Shown here: positions 26,917 to 35,635 of the stretch, piece by piece
Position numbering within the stretch: the first letter of the stretch is position 1
Layout: each line of letters opens with the position of its first letter
DNA from: Bradyrhizobium diazoefficiens
GTDB lineage: Bacteria > Pseudomonadota > Alphaproteobacteria > Rhizobiales > Xanthobacteraceae
NCBI RefSeq assembly: GCF_016612535.1
Contig: NZ_JAENXS010000001.1
Span: 1,389,501 to 1,453,500, forward strand
Direction: 5' to 3'
DNA length: 64,000 nucleotides
The notes under the pieces: generated by a model
What the model was told of the DNA's origin: nothing
What the model saw: the letters and a program-made list of their open reading frames with translations, nothing else
Database searches by the model: none
Program-made: the position numbers and the translations under genes

Positions 26917-27864
26917 CTAAGCACTCTTCCGCTGCCGGCGAAACCAGGCCCAGGTCTCGCGCGTCGTTCTGATGTAGCCGCGGCCGCGATAGACGATCTC
27001 GCCGTCGACGATTCCGTTCAGCTTCGGTAGCGCGTGAAACGGGATCGAGGGATAGGCGTGGTGCTCGACGTGATAGGGCATGTTCCACGCAAACCATTTG
27101 ACGAGCGCACCGGTATAGGTGGTGCGGGTGTTCTGGAACGCGCTGCGGGTCCGCTCGCAGCCGGTGTGCTCGGCATAGAGATAGGGCCTCAGGAAGAACT
27201 GCCCGACGATCAGCGGGACGATCCAGACCCAGAGCAGCAGCGCTGACGAGAACCACAGCGAGAGCGCAAGCAGCAGGGCATAAAGTGCGGCATAGGTGCG
27301 AGCTTCGGTCACGATAATGGCGCGCTTGTTCTCGGGGATCCAGCGCACGACGACCTGGCCTGTGACGGCATGGCCGAGCATCAGCCAGAGACGGCCGGCG
27401 ACCTGGAGCAGGCCGCTATAAGCGATCGCGAGTTGCGTGTCGGATTTAGGCTTCACGCCGACGATCAGCTCCGGGTCGTTGTCCGGATCCTGGGTGTAGC
27501 GGTGGTGGTCCCAGTGAAACAGGCAGTAATATTCGTAAGGCAGTCCGATGATGAAGGCTGAGGGATAGCCGACCGCGAGGTTGAGGCCGCGGCTTTTGAA
27601 CGCCGTCTTGTGCGCAGTCTCGTGCACCGCCATGAACAGGAAGGCGACGAAATAGCCCTGCACCACCATTAACGGCAACGCCCAGAGCACACTCCAGGTC
27701 GATGAGACCTTCCAGATCAGCGCGCCGACCAGCACGACCAGACCGTAATGACTGAAGCTTTGCGCGGCGCCCTTGAGGTTGGATCGCACGGACAAGTCGC
27801 GCAGCATCGCCGGCGTCAACGGCTTCAGGCGATGGCCCGGCTCTGAAACGGTAGCGTCAGTCAT
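26917..27864 (-). CDS. Fatty acid desaturase family membrane protein
   Basis: A 315-residue membrane protein with the three His boxes of diiron desaturases/hydroxylases: HETAHKT near residue 81, HWDHHRYTQ near 117 and HVEHHAYP near 273, set between pairs of membrane helices. It introduces double bonds or hydroxyls into an acyl chain or related substrate. The upstream gene on the same strand ends 13 nt before it, so it is the second gene of an operon with a MetX-like alpha/beta hydrolase. Confidence 0.93.
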   Translation of the reverse strand: MTDATVSEPGHRLKPLTPAMLRDLSVRSNLKGAAQSFSHYGLVVLVGALIWKVSSTWSVLWALPLMVVQGYFVAFLFMAVHETAHKTAFKSRGLNLAVGYPSAFIIGLPYEYYCLFHWDHHRYTQDPDNDPELIVGVKPKSDTQLAIAYSGLLQVAGRLWLMLGHAVTGQVVVRWIPENKRAIIVTEARTYAALYALLLALSLWFSSALLLWVWIVPLIVGQFFLRPYLYAEHTGCERTRSAFQNTRTTYTGALVKWFAWNMPYHVEHHAYPSIPFHALPKLNGIVDGEIVYRGRGYIRTTRETWAWFRRQRKSA

Positions 27865-27877
27865 GGCGGGGCCTACC

Positions 27878-28894
27878 CTATTTGCTGAGGAGTGCGGCGA
27901 TCTCGGCCTTGAGGAAGGCGTGATCGGGCGGGTTGTTGACGGGGTTGCCGGCGCGGTGGCCGTGCACCGAGGGAATCGGATGGAGCATGGCGGATTTCGC
28001 GTTGGTCAGCTTGCCGACTTCGTCTTCGTTGTCACGAACATCGAAATAGCGGTCGGTGGCACCCGGCATCAGCAGCATGTGGGCCTTGATCGCGCCAAGC
28101 GCCCGATCGAAATCGTCGCTAAACGTCGCGCAGCGGCTGATGTTGCCACGCTGCCAGATGCCGACCTGCGCCAGGAGATCATTGGCGTCGCGCCGGGCGA
28201 AGGTCGCATCCCAGGCGCGGGCGAGATAATCCTCGAGGGAGGTGAAGCCCGCCTCGCGCCAGACCTCGTCGCGATAAAAGGCATGCGACATCGCCCAGCC
28301 GGCATAGACGCGCCCCATCGCGCGATATCCGGCGGCAGGCTTTTCGACGAAACGTCCGTCGCGGAACGCGGGATCGCCGGTTAACGCGGCCTTTACGCCT
28401 TCGAGGAAAACGTAATTGTATGGCGCGCAGCGCGCGCTGCCGCAGACCACCGCAGCGCGCTCGACCATATCGGGATGGAGGGCCGCCCAGTGATAGGCCT
28501 GCATGCCGCCCATCGACCAGCCATAGACCAGCGCAAGCTTTGAGATGCCGAAGCACTCAGTGAGCAGCCTGTGCTGAACCGCGATAGCGTCGTGATAAGT
28601 CATTTGCGGGAACGGAGCGACGGTATTCGACGGCGAGGACGAAAGACCGTTGCCGAACAGGTTCGGGATAACGATGAAGTAGCGCTCGGGATCGAGCACG
28701 CCGCCGGACTGGATCAGCCACTCGGTGTCATAGTGCTGCGCGCTGAACGAGGTCGGATAGAGGATGACGTTGTCCTTGGCCGGGTTCAGCGTACCGAAGG
28801 TTTTGTAAGCGAGCTTCAGCGCAGGAAAGACGGCGCCGGATTGGAGCGCAACATCGCCAGCCTCGAAGATCTCGTAATCTCGCTGCTCCGTCAT
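27878..28894 (-). CDS. MetX-like alpha/beta-hydrolase (homoserine O-acetyltransferase family)
   Basis: A 338-residue alpha/beta hydrolase. LAYKTFGTLNPAKDNVILYP opens the domain, the nucleophile Ser is in LVYGWSMGGMQAYHWAALHP, and the late MLLMPGATDRYFDVRDNEDE and HPIPSVHGHRAGNP carry the Asp and His. This is the homoserine O-acetyltransferase superfamily, but sequences of this branch are often annotated only as alpha/beta-fold hydrolases and the methionine role is unproven. ATG 28894 begins the homologous region. First gene of an operon with the desaturase. Confidence 0.87.
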   Translation of the reverse strand: MTEQRDYEIFEAGDVALQSGAVFPALKLAYKTFGTLNPAKDNVILYPTSFSAQHYDTEWLIQSGGVLDPERYFIVIPNLFGNGLSSSPSNTVAPFPQMTYHDAIAVQHRLLTECFGISKLALVYGWSMGGMQAYHWAALHPDMVERAAVVCGSARCAPYNYVFLEGVKAALTGDPAFRDGRFVEKPAAGYRAMGRVYAGWAMSHAFYRDEVWREAGFTSLEDYLARAWDATFARRDANDLLAQVGIWQRGNISRCATFSDDFDRALGAIKAHMLLMPGATDRYFDVRDNEDEVGKLTNAKSAMLHPIPSVHGHRAGNPVNNPPDHAFLKAEIAALLSK

Positions 28895-28988
28895 GCCCAA
28901 CTCCCGCTCATGCGGCCGCAGAGCGCGCCGCTGAAACAACGATGCATCGATCGTGCCGGGCGGGCAAACGCATCGTTGCGTCGCGCTC

Positions 28989-29015
28989 AATAACTGGACG
29001 TTTAGTACAGTTATT
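28989..29015. promoter_or_regulatory. Long palindrome upstream of the MetX-like/desaturase operon
   Basis: Arms AATAACTG (28989-28996) and CAGTTATT (29008-29015) are exact reverse complements around an 11-bp centre, 95 bp upstream of the operon start. This fits a TetR-type operator; no regulator gene is adjacent. Confidence 0.6.
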
Positions 29016-29052
29016 AGATGAAGGCAAGGAAGTTTCGGGGACGTCGCTCAGA

Positions 29053-29856
29053 TCAGGCGATGGCCGCGATATATCGCCCCACCGACGCCGCGAAGGCGGC
29101 CTTGGCGCCTGAGGCGATGTTGCGGCCCCACCAGGCGCCATAGATGCGATCGAAGGCGAGCGGCTCGACGGCCGCCGCGATCCGCCGTACCGCTGCCGCG
29201 CTCAACGGCATGTAATTCGGATAGGAGTACATGAAGCTGACGAAGCGGCGGTCCATCGTCACCTGTGCGATATCGCCAGTCAGCAGCGCGCCCTTGCCGT
29301 CGGCACCGTGCGCATCGTGCAACATGGTGGCACCCGCGAAATGACCGCCCGTGCGGAGCAGCAGGACGTCGGCCGAGATGCGATGATGATCGCCGGTCCA
29401 ATACACGATCGGGGAGTGCTGCCGCGTCACCCATTGGCGGTCATCGGCGTGAAGATAGACCGGCACACCGCCGAAAGCGTCGCTCCAGTCTGCGAGCGCG
29501 CCATAATAATGCGGATGCGAGATCGCGATCGCTGTCAGGCCGCCGAGCGATTTGACATAAGTGATAGCTTCCGGTGTTGCCAGCGGAATGCAGTCCCACA
29601 TCGCGCATCCCTTGCCATCGGGGACCAGCAGCGCGCGCTGCCCGATCGCAAAGCTCGGCTCGAGCGCGATACCGGTGAGACCGAGATCGTCGCGCCAGAC
29701 GAGCCGGCAGCGTCCGGCGAGCGCCTCGCGAGCCAGGAACGTCTGCCCTTTCCAGTTCACATATTGCCGCTCGTCCTCGCAGATCGGACAGGATACGGGC
29801 GGCTTTCCGCTGTCTGAAAATTGGGCGCCGCAGGTTTCGCAGGTCCAGAGGGGCAT
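29053..29856 (-). CDS. Metallo-beta-lactamase-fold hydrolase with N-terminal zinc ribbon
   Basis: A 267-residue protein. The N-terminus LWTCETCGAQFSDSGKPPVS followed by CPIC is a rubredoxin-like zinc ribbon. The rest resembles an MBL fold, with the degenerate metal motif AIAISHPHYYGALADWSDAF in place of HxHxDH, then LLRTGGHFAGATMLH and LLTGDIAQVTMDRR. ATG 29856 is chosen because the Cys pairs follow at once. The altered His motif makes the metal content and reaction uncertain. Confidence 0.85.
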   Translation of the reverse strand: MPLWTCETCGAQFSDSGKPPVSCPICEDERQYVNWKGQTFLAREALAGRCRLVWRDDLGLTGIALEPSFAIGQRALLVPDGKGCAMWDCIPLATPEAITYVKSLGGLTAIAISHPHYYGALADWSDAFGGVPVYLHADDRQWVTRQHSPIVYWTGDHHRISADVLLLRTGGHFAGATMLHDAHGADGKGALLTGDIAQVTMDRRFVSFMYSYPNYMPLSAAAVRRIAAAVEPLAFDRIYGAWWGRNIASGAKAAFAASVGRYIAAIA

Positions 29857-30042
29857 GGCCTTGATCCAGAAATGAGACGGTCGCAAAGAAGAAATGACAT
29901 CGCGGTCCCGCGATCGCAAGTCCGATCGGAACCAAGGCGGTTAGCGCAGGTTACTTTCCGGTCCGCCCCGGCACAAACGGCCGGCCATGTCCGCCTGCGC
30001 GCGAGACCACAGTCGACCGGCAGCATCACGTTTAGCGTCTCG

Positions 30043-31242
30043 ATGACATCGCGCCCGCCCTCCCCCCGTCTCTGGCCCCTGTACGCCATCAACTTCTTCA
30101 TGGCCGACATGCAGTCGGGCATCGGGCCCTTCGTCGGCGTGTTCCTGCAGGAACGCGGCTGGGCGAGCGGGTTGATCGGCACCGCCATGACCATCGGCAA
30201 TGTCGCGGGCATGCTGGTCACGACGCCAATCGGCGGCTTCATCGATTCCAGCCGCAACAAGCGGCTGTGGGTCGTCATCCCCGGTATTTGCGTGGTGCTG
30301 GCCTCCGCCATCATCCTGATCTCGCAAAATTTCTGGGCGGTGACGTTCTCGCAAGTGGCGCAATCGCTGGCGAGCGCCGCGATCGTGCCGGCGGTCACCG
30401 GCATCTCGCTCGGCATCGCCAAGCAAAAGGGGTTCAATGCGCTGAACGGGCGCAATCAGGCTTTCAACCATGCGGGCAACATGGTCGGCGCGGCGCTATC
30501 GGGCTATCTCGGCTACAAATTCGGCTACGTCTGGGTATTCGTTTTGGCTGCCGTGTTCGGCGCCGTCGCGGTGGCTTGCGTCTTGATGATTCCGGCCAAG
30601 GCCATCGATGACCGCCAGGCCCGCGGCAGCAAGGAAGATGAGAGCAAAAACCCGCCGGCAGGTCTCTCCGTTCTCTTCAGGCACAAGCCGCTGCTGGTGC
30701 TGGCGCTGGCATTGGCCATCTTTCATCTCGGCAACGCCGCCATCGTGCCGCTCTATGGCCTTGCCGCGGTGAGCGCGGGTCAGGCCAACGGCCCAAGCTT
30801 CGTTGCGACCATTGTCATCATTGCGCAGGGCGTGATGGTCGTGACGTCCCTGATCGGCATGCAGGTCGCGGGGAAACGCAACTATTGGCCGGTGATCCTG
30901 GTTTCCTTCATGTTCCTGCCCGTCCGCGGTGTGCTGGCGTATTTTCTCAGCGGCTGGTGGGGTGTTGTGCCCGTACAAGTGCTCGACGGCATCGGCACCG
31001 GGCTCCAAACGGTCGCCGTCCCCGGCATGGTTGCCCGCTCGCTTGACGGCACCGGCCGCATCAATCTCGGCCAGGGTGCCGTCATCACCGTGCAAGGCGT
31101 CGGGGCAAGCCTCAGTCCAGCACTCGGCGGCTGGATCGCGGAATGGATCGGCTACGGCCCGACCTTCCTGCTGCTTGGCGGCTTTGGCCTTGCATCGGTG
31201 GCGCTCTGGTTGGCGTTCGGCATGCACGTGAAGAAGTATTGA
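30043..31242 (+). CDS. MFS transporter
   Basis: A 399-residue protein with twelve predicted membrane helices. It starts RLWPLYAINFFMADMQSGIG, has the loop 2-3 segment GGFIDSSRNKRLWVVIPG (a weak form of motif A) and a central cytoplasmic loop near residues 188-210. It is probably a drug- or metabolite-efflux type; the substrate is unknown. ATG 30043 precedes the first helix. It is divergent from the MBL gene. Confidence 0.92.
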   Translation: MTSRPPSPRLWPLYAINFFMADMQSGIGPFVGVFLQERGWASGLIGTAMTIGNVAGMLVTTPIGGFIDSSRNKRLWVVIPGICVVLASAIILISQNFWAVTFSQVAQSLASAAIVPAVTGISLGIAKQKGFNALNGRNQAFNHAGNMVGAALSGYLGYKFGYVWVFVLAAVFGAVAVACVLMIPAKAIDDRQARGSKEDESKNPPAGLSVLFRHKPLLVLALALAIFHLGNAAIVPLYGLAAVSAGQANGPSFVATIVIIAQGVMVVTSLIGMQVAGKRNYWPVILVSFMFLPVRGVLAYFLSGWWGVVPVQVLDGIGTGLQTVAVPGMVARSLDGTGRINLGQGAVITVQGVGASLSPALGGWIAEWIGYGPTFLLLGGFGLASVALWLAFGMHVKKY

Positions 31243-31294
31243 GCTAGTCTAGAATTCCTCTCTCCTCCTGCTTGCCGGAAGAGGCGAAGAGCAC

Positions 31295-32908
31295 TCAGGG
31301 CCCAAAGTTCTTCTGGACCGCCTTGTCGAGCGCCTCGCCGCCGACGAAGCGCTGGCGCAGTTCGCGCTTGAGCAGCTTGCCACTCGGGTTCTTCGGCAGG
31401 CTGTCGACGAAGATCACGCGCTTCGGCACCTTGAAATGCGCCATCTGGCCGGCGCAATGTTCCACCACGGCGTCCTCGTCGAGCGTCGCGCCAGTCTTGA
31501 CTACGACGATGGCTGTGACCGCCTCAATCCAGCGCGGGTCGGGCAGGCCGACCACGGCGACCTCGGAGACCGCAGGGATGCGATAGACCATCTCCTCGAC
31601 CTCGCGGCTCGCGACATTCTCGCCGCCGGTCTTGATCATGTCCTTGACCCGGTCGACTACGGTGATGTGGCCCTCGTCATCGACGGTGGCGAGATCGCCG
31701 GAGTGAAACCAGCCGCCGGCAAACGCCGCCGCGGTCTTGACGGAATCGTTGTAATAGCCGGACAACAGATGCGGCGAGCGGTGGACGATCTCGCCGACCT
31801 CGCCCACTTTCACATCCTCCATCGCCGTATTGACCACGCGCGTCTCGACATTGAGCACCGGCTTGCCGGCCGAGCCGGCCTTGCGCAGCTGGTCCTCGGG
31901 CCGCAGCACCGTCGCGAGCGGCGCGATCTCGGTCTGGCCGTAGAAGTTCCAGAATTTTACGGCGGGCAGGCGACGCTGGAGCTCGAGCAGAACTTCCACC
32001 GGCATGATCGAGGCGCCGTAATAGCCCTTCTGCAGCGTCGACAGGTCTGTCTTGTCGAGATTCGGCGAGCGCAGCATCGCGATCCAGATCGTTGGCGGCG
32101 CAAAGAACGAGGTGATCCTGTGCGCATGGATCAGCGCCAGGATGTTGTCGGCGGTCGGCTTGCCCGTGATGACGCCGGAGGCACCAAGATAGAGCTGCGG
32201 CCCCAGGAACACGTCGAGCTGGGCACAGTGATAGAGCGGCAATGCGTGCAGGAATTTGTCGTCCACGCTCATGCCGCCGTCGATGATGCAGCTGACATAC
32301 TGCCACATCACGGCTTCATGGGTCAGCATCGCGCCCTTGGGCAGGGATTCCGTGCCGCTGGTGTAGACGATCTGCGCGAGGTCGCGGCTGTCGACGGAGG
32401 CCTCGAGGCACGAGCCGTCGGCATGAAGGAGAGCGTCGAAGCTGGTGAGGCCGGCGGGCGCGGTGGCGGGATCTTCGCCCGGCAGCCAGATCATCTTCTC
32501 GACCGCGCAATCCTTGGCGCTTGCGGCCTTGGCCGGCTCGACGAAATCCGGCCCCGTCGCAAGGAGCTTTGCGCCTGAGCTCTTGAGGATAAAATTGATC
32601 TCGTCCGGATTGAGCATGAAGTTGATCGGCACCAGCACCGCGCCAATCCGCGCCAACGCGAAGCGCAGCACGGCAAAGGCGTGCGAATTGCGCGAGAGCA
32701 CCGCAACGCGATCGCCCTTCTTCACCCCGAGGCCGAGCAGGCCGCGGCCGAGCCGGTTGCAGATGGCGTCCATCTCGGCAAAGGTCCAGCTCACATTGCC
32801 GCAGCTCACCGCAAGCTTGCTCGGCTCGCGGCTGCCTGCGCGGCGCAGGAGATCGCCGATGGAATGCTCGCGCGCTTTCGAGATGGTGGCTGCGATGTCG
32901 CTCGACAT
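31295..32908 (-). CDS. Acyl-CoA synthetase (AMP-forming)
   Basis: A 537-residue ANL ligase: QIVYTSGTESLPKGAMLTHE (P-loop), NFYGQTEIAPLATVL, GDLATVDDEGHITVVDRVKD then MIKTGGENVASREVE, and the C-terminal Lys in PKNPSGKLLKREL. Length and motifs match FadD-like medium/long-chain acyl-CoA synthetases; the exact acid is unknown. GGGGGACGGAA precedes ATG 32908. It is convergent with the MFS gene. Confidence 0.92.
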   Translation of the reverse strand: MSSDIAATISKAREHSIGDLLRRAGSREPSKLAVSCGNVSWTFAEMDAICNRLGRGLLGLGVKKGDRVAVLSRNSHAFAVLRFALARIGAVLVPINFMLNPDEINFILKSSGAKLLATGPDFVEPAKAASAKDCAVEKMIWLPGEDPATAPAGLTSFDALLHADGSCLEASVDSRDLAQIVYTSGTESLPKGAMLTHEAVMWQYVSCIIDGGMSVDDKFLHALPLYHCAQLDVFLGPQLYLGASGVITGKPTADNILALIHAHRITSFFAPPTIWIAMLRSPNLDKTDLSTLQKGYYGASIMPVEVLLELQRRLPAVKFWNFYGQTEIAPLATVLRPEDQLRKAGSAGKPVLNVETRVVNTAMEDVKVGEVGEIVHRSPHLLSGYYNDSVKTAAAFAGGWFHSGDLATVDDEGHITVVDRVKDMIKTGGENVASREVEEMVYRIPAVSEVAVVGLPDPRWIEAVTAIVVVKTGATLDEDAVVEHCAGQMAHFKVPKRVIFVDSLPKNPSGKLLKRELRQRFVGGEALDKAVQKNFGP

Positions 32909-33521
32909 TTCCGTCCCCCGGGAATTGGCGATTTGCGTGAAGATCGGCCCGGGCACTGATCAGGCTATCGCTCTCACGCATTTTCGAGTTTACACAAAGC
33001 GTAATCGGCGCAACCTGCCACGTCAAATCCAGTTGGGACCGTGGCGCCGTCACGCAAGAATTGACGCTTCAGAGAAGCAAATCTAGGCTGGCGCACAACA
33101 TCGCCCGAAAATAAGAGCGAGCGCTCTCTCAGAAAATTCTGGCCGCCCCCTGTCCGGCAGCCACTCTCTGCGCTACGAATGACGAACAAGGGCGCAAAGC
33201 CCACGCCCGGACCATAACAACGCAAAAAGGTCCGGGACGAAATTTGGGGAGGCAGCGTGAATCTCGCGCGCCGGCGACTGTGGACGAACGCATTCCCGAT
33301 GGAAGCGCTGCGCACGCGCATCGAATGCCATCGTGCCTCCACCATCGCACAGAGGCAGCCCCCCGGCCTCGACGATTTCGATGTACCGTTCGATAGCAAG
33401 CTCCCGGTTGCTACTGATCATTCTCTTCGCGGCGGCGGCGCCCGGTGTGCTTACGGCACTCTCCCAGGCCCAATCAACGCCACGACAAATGGCGCGCCCA
33501 TGATTTGCAGGAAGGACCGCG
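32909..33521. other. Long intergenic region upstream of the ABC/beta-propeller operon
   Basis: About 610 bp in which I see no convincing coding sequence on either strand. It holds the divergent promoters of the acyl-CoA synthetase and the ABC operon. GCAGGAAGGACCGCG directly before 33522 is the permease ribosome binding site. No clear palindrome was found by eye. Confidence 0.5.
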
Positions 33522-34493
33522 ATGAAGCATTTCCGATTTAACCAACAGGAGATCGTCTTCGCCGTCTTCGCGCTGCTGTTCCTCGTGTTCTCGATCTTCC
33601 TGAACGGCTTCCTGACGGCGGACAACATGCTGACACTGCTCCAGAACGTGGCGGTGCTCGGCATCCTCGGCCTGGCCATGGCGATCGTCGTGATCGGCCG
33701 CGGCATCGACATCTCGCTGATCGCGGCGCTCGCGGTGCCCCCGGGACTCGTGCTTCAGATGGTGCAGAACGGTCATTCGCTGCCGTTATCGCTGCTGACC
33801 GCCGTGCTGCTCACGATCGCCTTCGGCCTCGTCAATGGCTGGCTGATCGCCTATGCCGAGGTGCCCTCGCTGTTTGCGACGCTGGCGACAGGCCTGTTGC
33901 TTGCCGGGCTTGGGCAAGCCGCCCTGTTCCAGCTCGACGTCGTACAATGGAGTCCGGGCATGAACGGCTTCGAGCGGCTCGGACAGGGCACGATTCTCGG
34001 CATTCCCACCTCGATCGTGATGTTCGCGATCGCCTGTATCGTGGTCGCGTTCCTGCTGCGCCAGACCCGCTGGGGCGCCTATATCTACGCGATCGGGGAT
34101 AATCCTTACGCCGCGCGTGTCACCGGCATTCCGTCCCGCCCGATCATCGTGCTGCAATATGTGGTCGCCGCCCTGATCGGCTGCTTCGCCGGCCTGGTGA
34201 TGGCCGCATCCGTCAATTCCATGCCGACCCGCGTCTTCAACTCGACGCTGATCTACGATGTGATCCTCGTCGTCGTGCTGGGTGGCATCGGGCTCTCAGG
34301 CGGTCGTGGCGGCGTGCTGAACGTGATCATCGGCACGCTGCTGATCGGTACCATGCTCAACGGCATGACCATCATGGACATCTCCTACGCCGGACAAAAT
34401 CTCATCAAGGGCGTGGTCCTGCTGCTCGCCGTCCTCACGGATTCCTTCCTGAATCCGCGCAACGAAGAAACGGCACAGCAGGGCGATATCTGA
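33522..34493 (+). CDS. Ribose-type ABC transporter permease (first)
   Basis: A 323-residue inner-membrane protein of the RbsC family: about ten helices, the VVIGRGIDISLIAALAVPPG segment (GGIDLS motif with a GRGIDIS variant) and the cytoplasmic coupling region GIPSRPIIVLQYVVAALIG before VLGGIGLSGGRGG. It forms the channel with the second permease and is energised by the ATPase at 38844. First gene of a five-gene operon. No regulator is adjacent. Confidence 0.93.
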   Translation: MKHFRFNQQEIVFAVFALLFLVFSIFLNGFLTADNMLTLLQNVAVLGILGLAMAIVVIGRGIDISLIAALAVPPGLVLQMVQNGHSLPLSLLTAVLLTIAFGLVNGWLIAYAEVPSLFATLATGLLLAGLGQAALFQLDVVQWSPGMNGFERLGQGTILGIPTSIVMFAIACIVVAFLLRQTRWGAYIYAIGDNPYAARVTGIPSRPIIVLQYVVAALIGCFAGLVMAASVNSMPTRVFNSTLIYDVILVVVLGGIGLSGGRGGVLNVIIGTLLIGTMLNGMTIMDISYAGQNLIKGVVLLLAVLTDSFLNPRNEETAQQGDI

Positions 34494-34533
34494 ACGACGG
34501 ACAAGAACGACAATTACAACCAAGGAGGAAGCA

Positions 34534-35550
34534 ATGACGACCTTTGGCAACACGACAAGGGTGACCCTCGCCGCACTGACTCTCGTGGCACTGACCGGAC
34601 CGGCTCTCGCCCAGCAGGGTCTGGACGAGCCGTTCCAGAAGCCGTTCAAGGAAGCGCTCGCCGGCAAGACCGTGGCCTACGTGCCGGTCGCGATGAACTT
34701 CGACCTAACCGAGGGCTGGTATGCCGGGCTGAAAAAAGAACTCGAGCCATTCGGCGTCAAGTTCGTCATCCGCGACGCCAACTGGAACACCAATGCTGGC
34801 GCGCAGGCCGTCACCTCGCTCATCTCCGAGAAACCGGCCGTGATGGTGGTCCACAATCCGGACGTGCAGACCTATGCCAAGCTGCTGCAGCGGGCCGAGA
34901 ACGAGGGCATCTACGTCATCCAAATCAACATGGGTTCTGCCTATCGCAGCTCCGCCTTCGTCGGCGCCAACTGGGTCGAGATCGGCGAACGTCAGACCGA
35001 AGCCGTGGTCAAGGCCTGCGAGGGCAAGTCGAACAAGATCGCGATCATCCAGGGCGCACTGTCGGCGGCCGCGAGCGCCTATACGCTCAAAGGCGTCGAG
35101 AACGTGCTCGCCAAGCACCCCGAGATCAAGGTGGTGTCGAGCCAGGCGGCCGATTGGGACGCCGCCAAGGCCAAGGCGATCACGCAAACCGTCCTGAAAC
35201 AGAATCCCGACCTCTGCGGCATCGTCGGCTTCTGGGACGGCATGGACATCGGCACGGCAGCAGCCGTCAAGGAAGCCGGCCTCACCGGCAAGGTGTTCCT
35301 CACAACATCCGGCGGCGGCGAGCGCAAGGGCGCCTGCGAATTGGTGAAGTCCGGCGCCTTCGATCTCAACATGAGTTACGACGTGCCGACTCAGGCGGCG
35401 CAGATGGCGGGCACGATCAAATGGCTGCTGTCGTCGGGCGTCAAGCCCGGCTCGGTCAAGGGCTCGGAGTACACGACGTTGATTCCGATCACCAAGGAGA
35501 ACGCCGACAGCCAGACGGCCTGCTGGAATCTCAGCGACCTCAAGAAATAA
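34534..35550 (+). CDS. Sugar-type ABC transporter substrate-binding protein
   Basis: A 338-residue periplasmic protein with signal peptide (cleavage near ALA-QQG) and a type I binding fold: KTVAYVPVAMNFDLTEGWYA, EGIYVIQINMGSAYRSSAFV, KIAIIQGALSAAASAYTLKG, CGIVGFWDGMDIGTAAAVKE. It is of the RbsB/xylitol-binding class, but the sugar is not recognisable. 40 nt after the first permease; AAGGAGGAAGCA is a strong ribosome binding site, fitting high expression. Confidence 0.92.
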   Translation: MTTFGNTTRVTLAALTLVALTGPALAQQGLDEPFQKPFKEALAGKTVAYVPVAMNFDLTEGWYAGLKKELEPFGVKFVIRDANWNTNAGAQAVTSLISEKPAVMVVHNPDVQTYAKLLQRAENEGIYVIQINMGSAYRSSAFVGANWVEIGERQTEAVVKACEGKSNKIAIIQGALSAAASAYTLKGVENVLAKHPEIKVVSSQAADWDAAKAKAITQTVLKQNPDLCGIVGFWDGMDIGTAAAVKEAGLTGKVFLTTSGGGERKGACELVKSGAFDLNMSYDVPTQAAQMAGTIKWLLSSGVKPGSVKGSEYTTLIPITKENADSQTACWNLSDLKK

Positions 35551-35635
35551 TCCGACGACGACGCGTGCGGTCCTCGGGACACTCCGGTCTCGGGGACCTC
35601 GTTCCCAACATTGTCCATGCACTGCTGGAATGCCG

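Noticed and set aside
33173..33712. A 179-residue leftward frame over the promoter region of the ABC operon
   Set aside because: It overlaps the start of the permease gene antisense, and has no ribosome binding site or family pattern.
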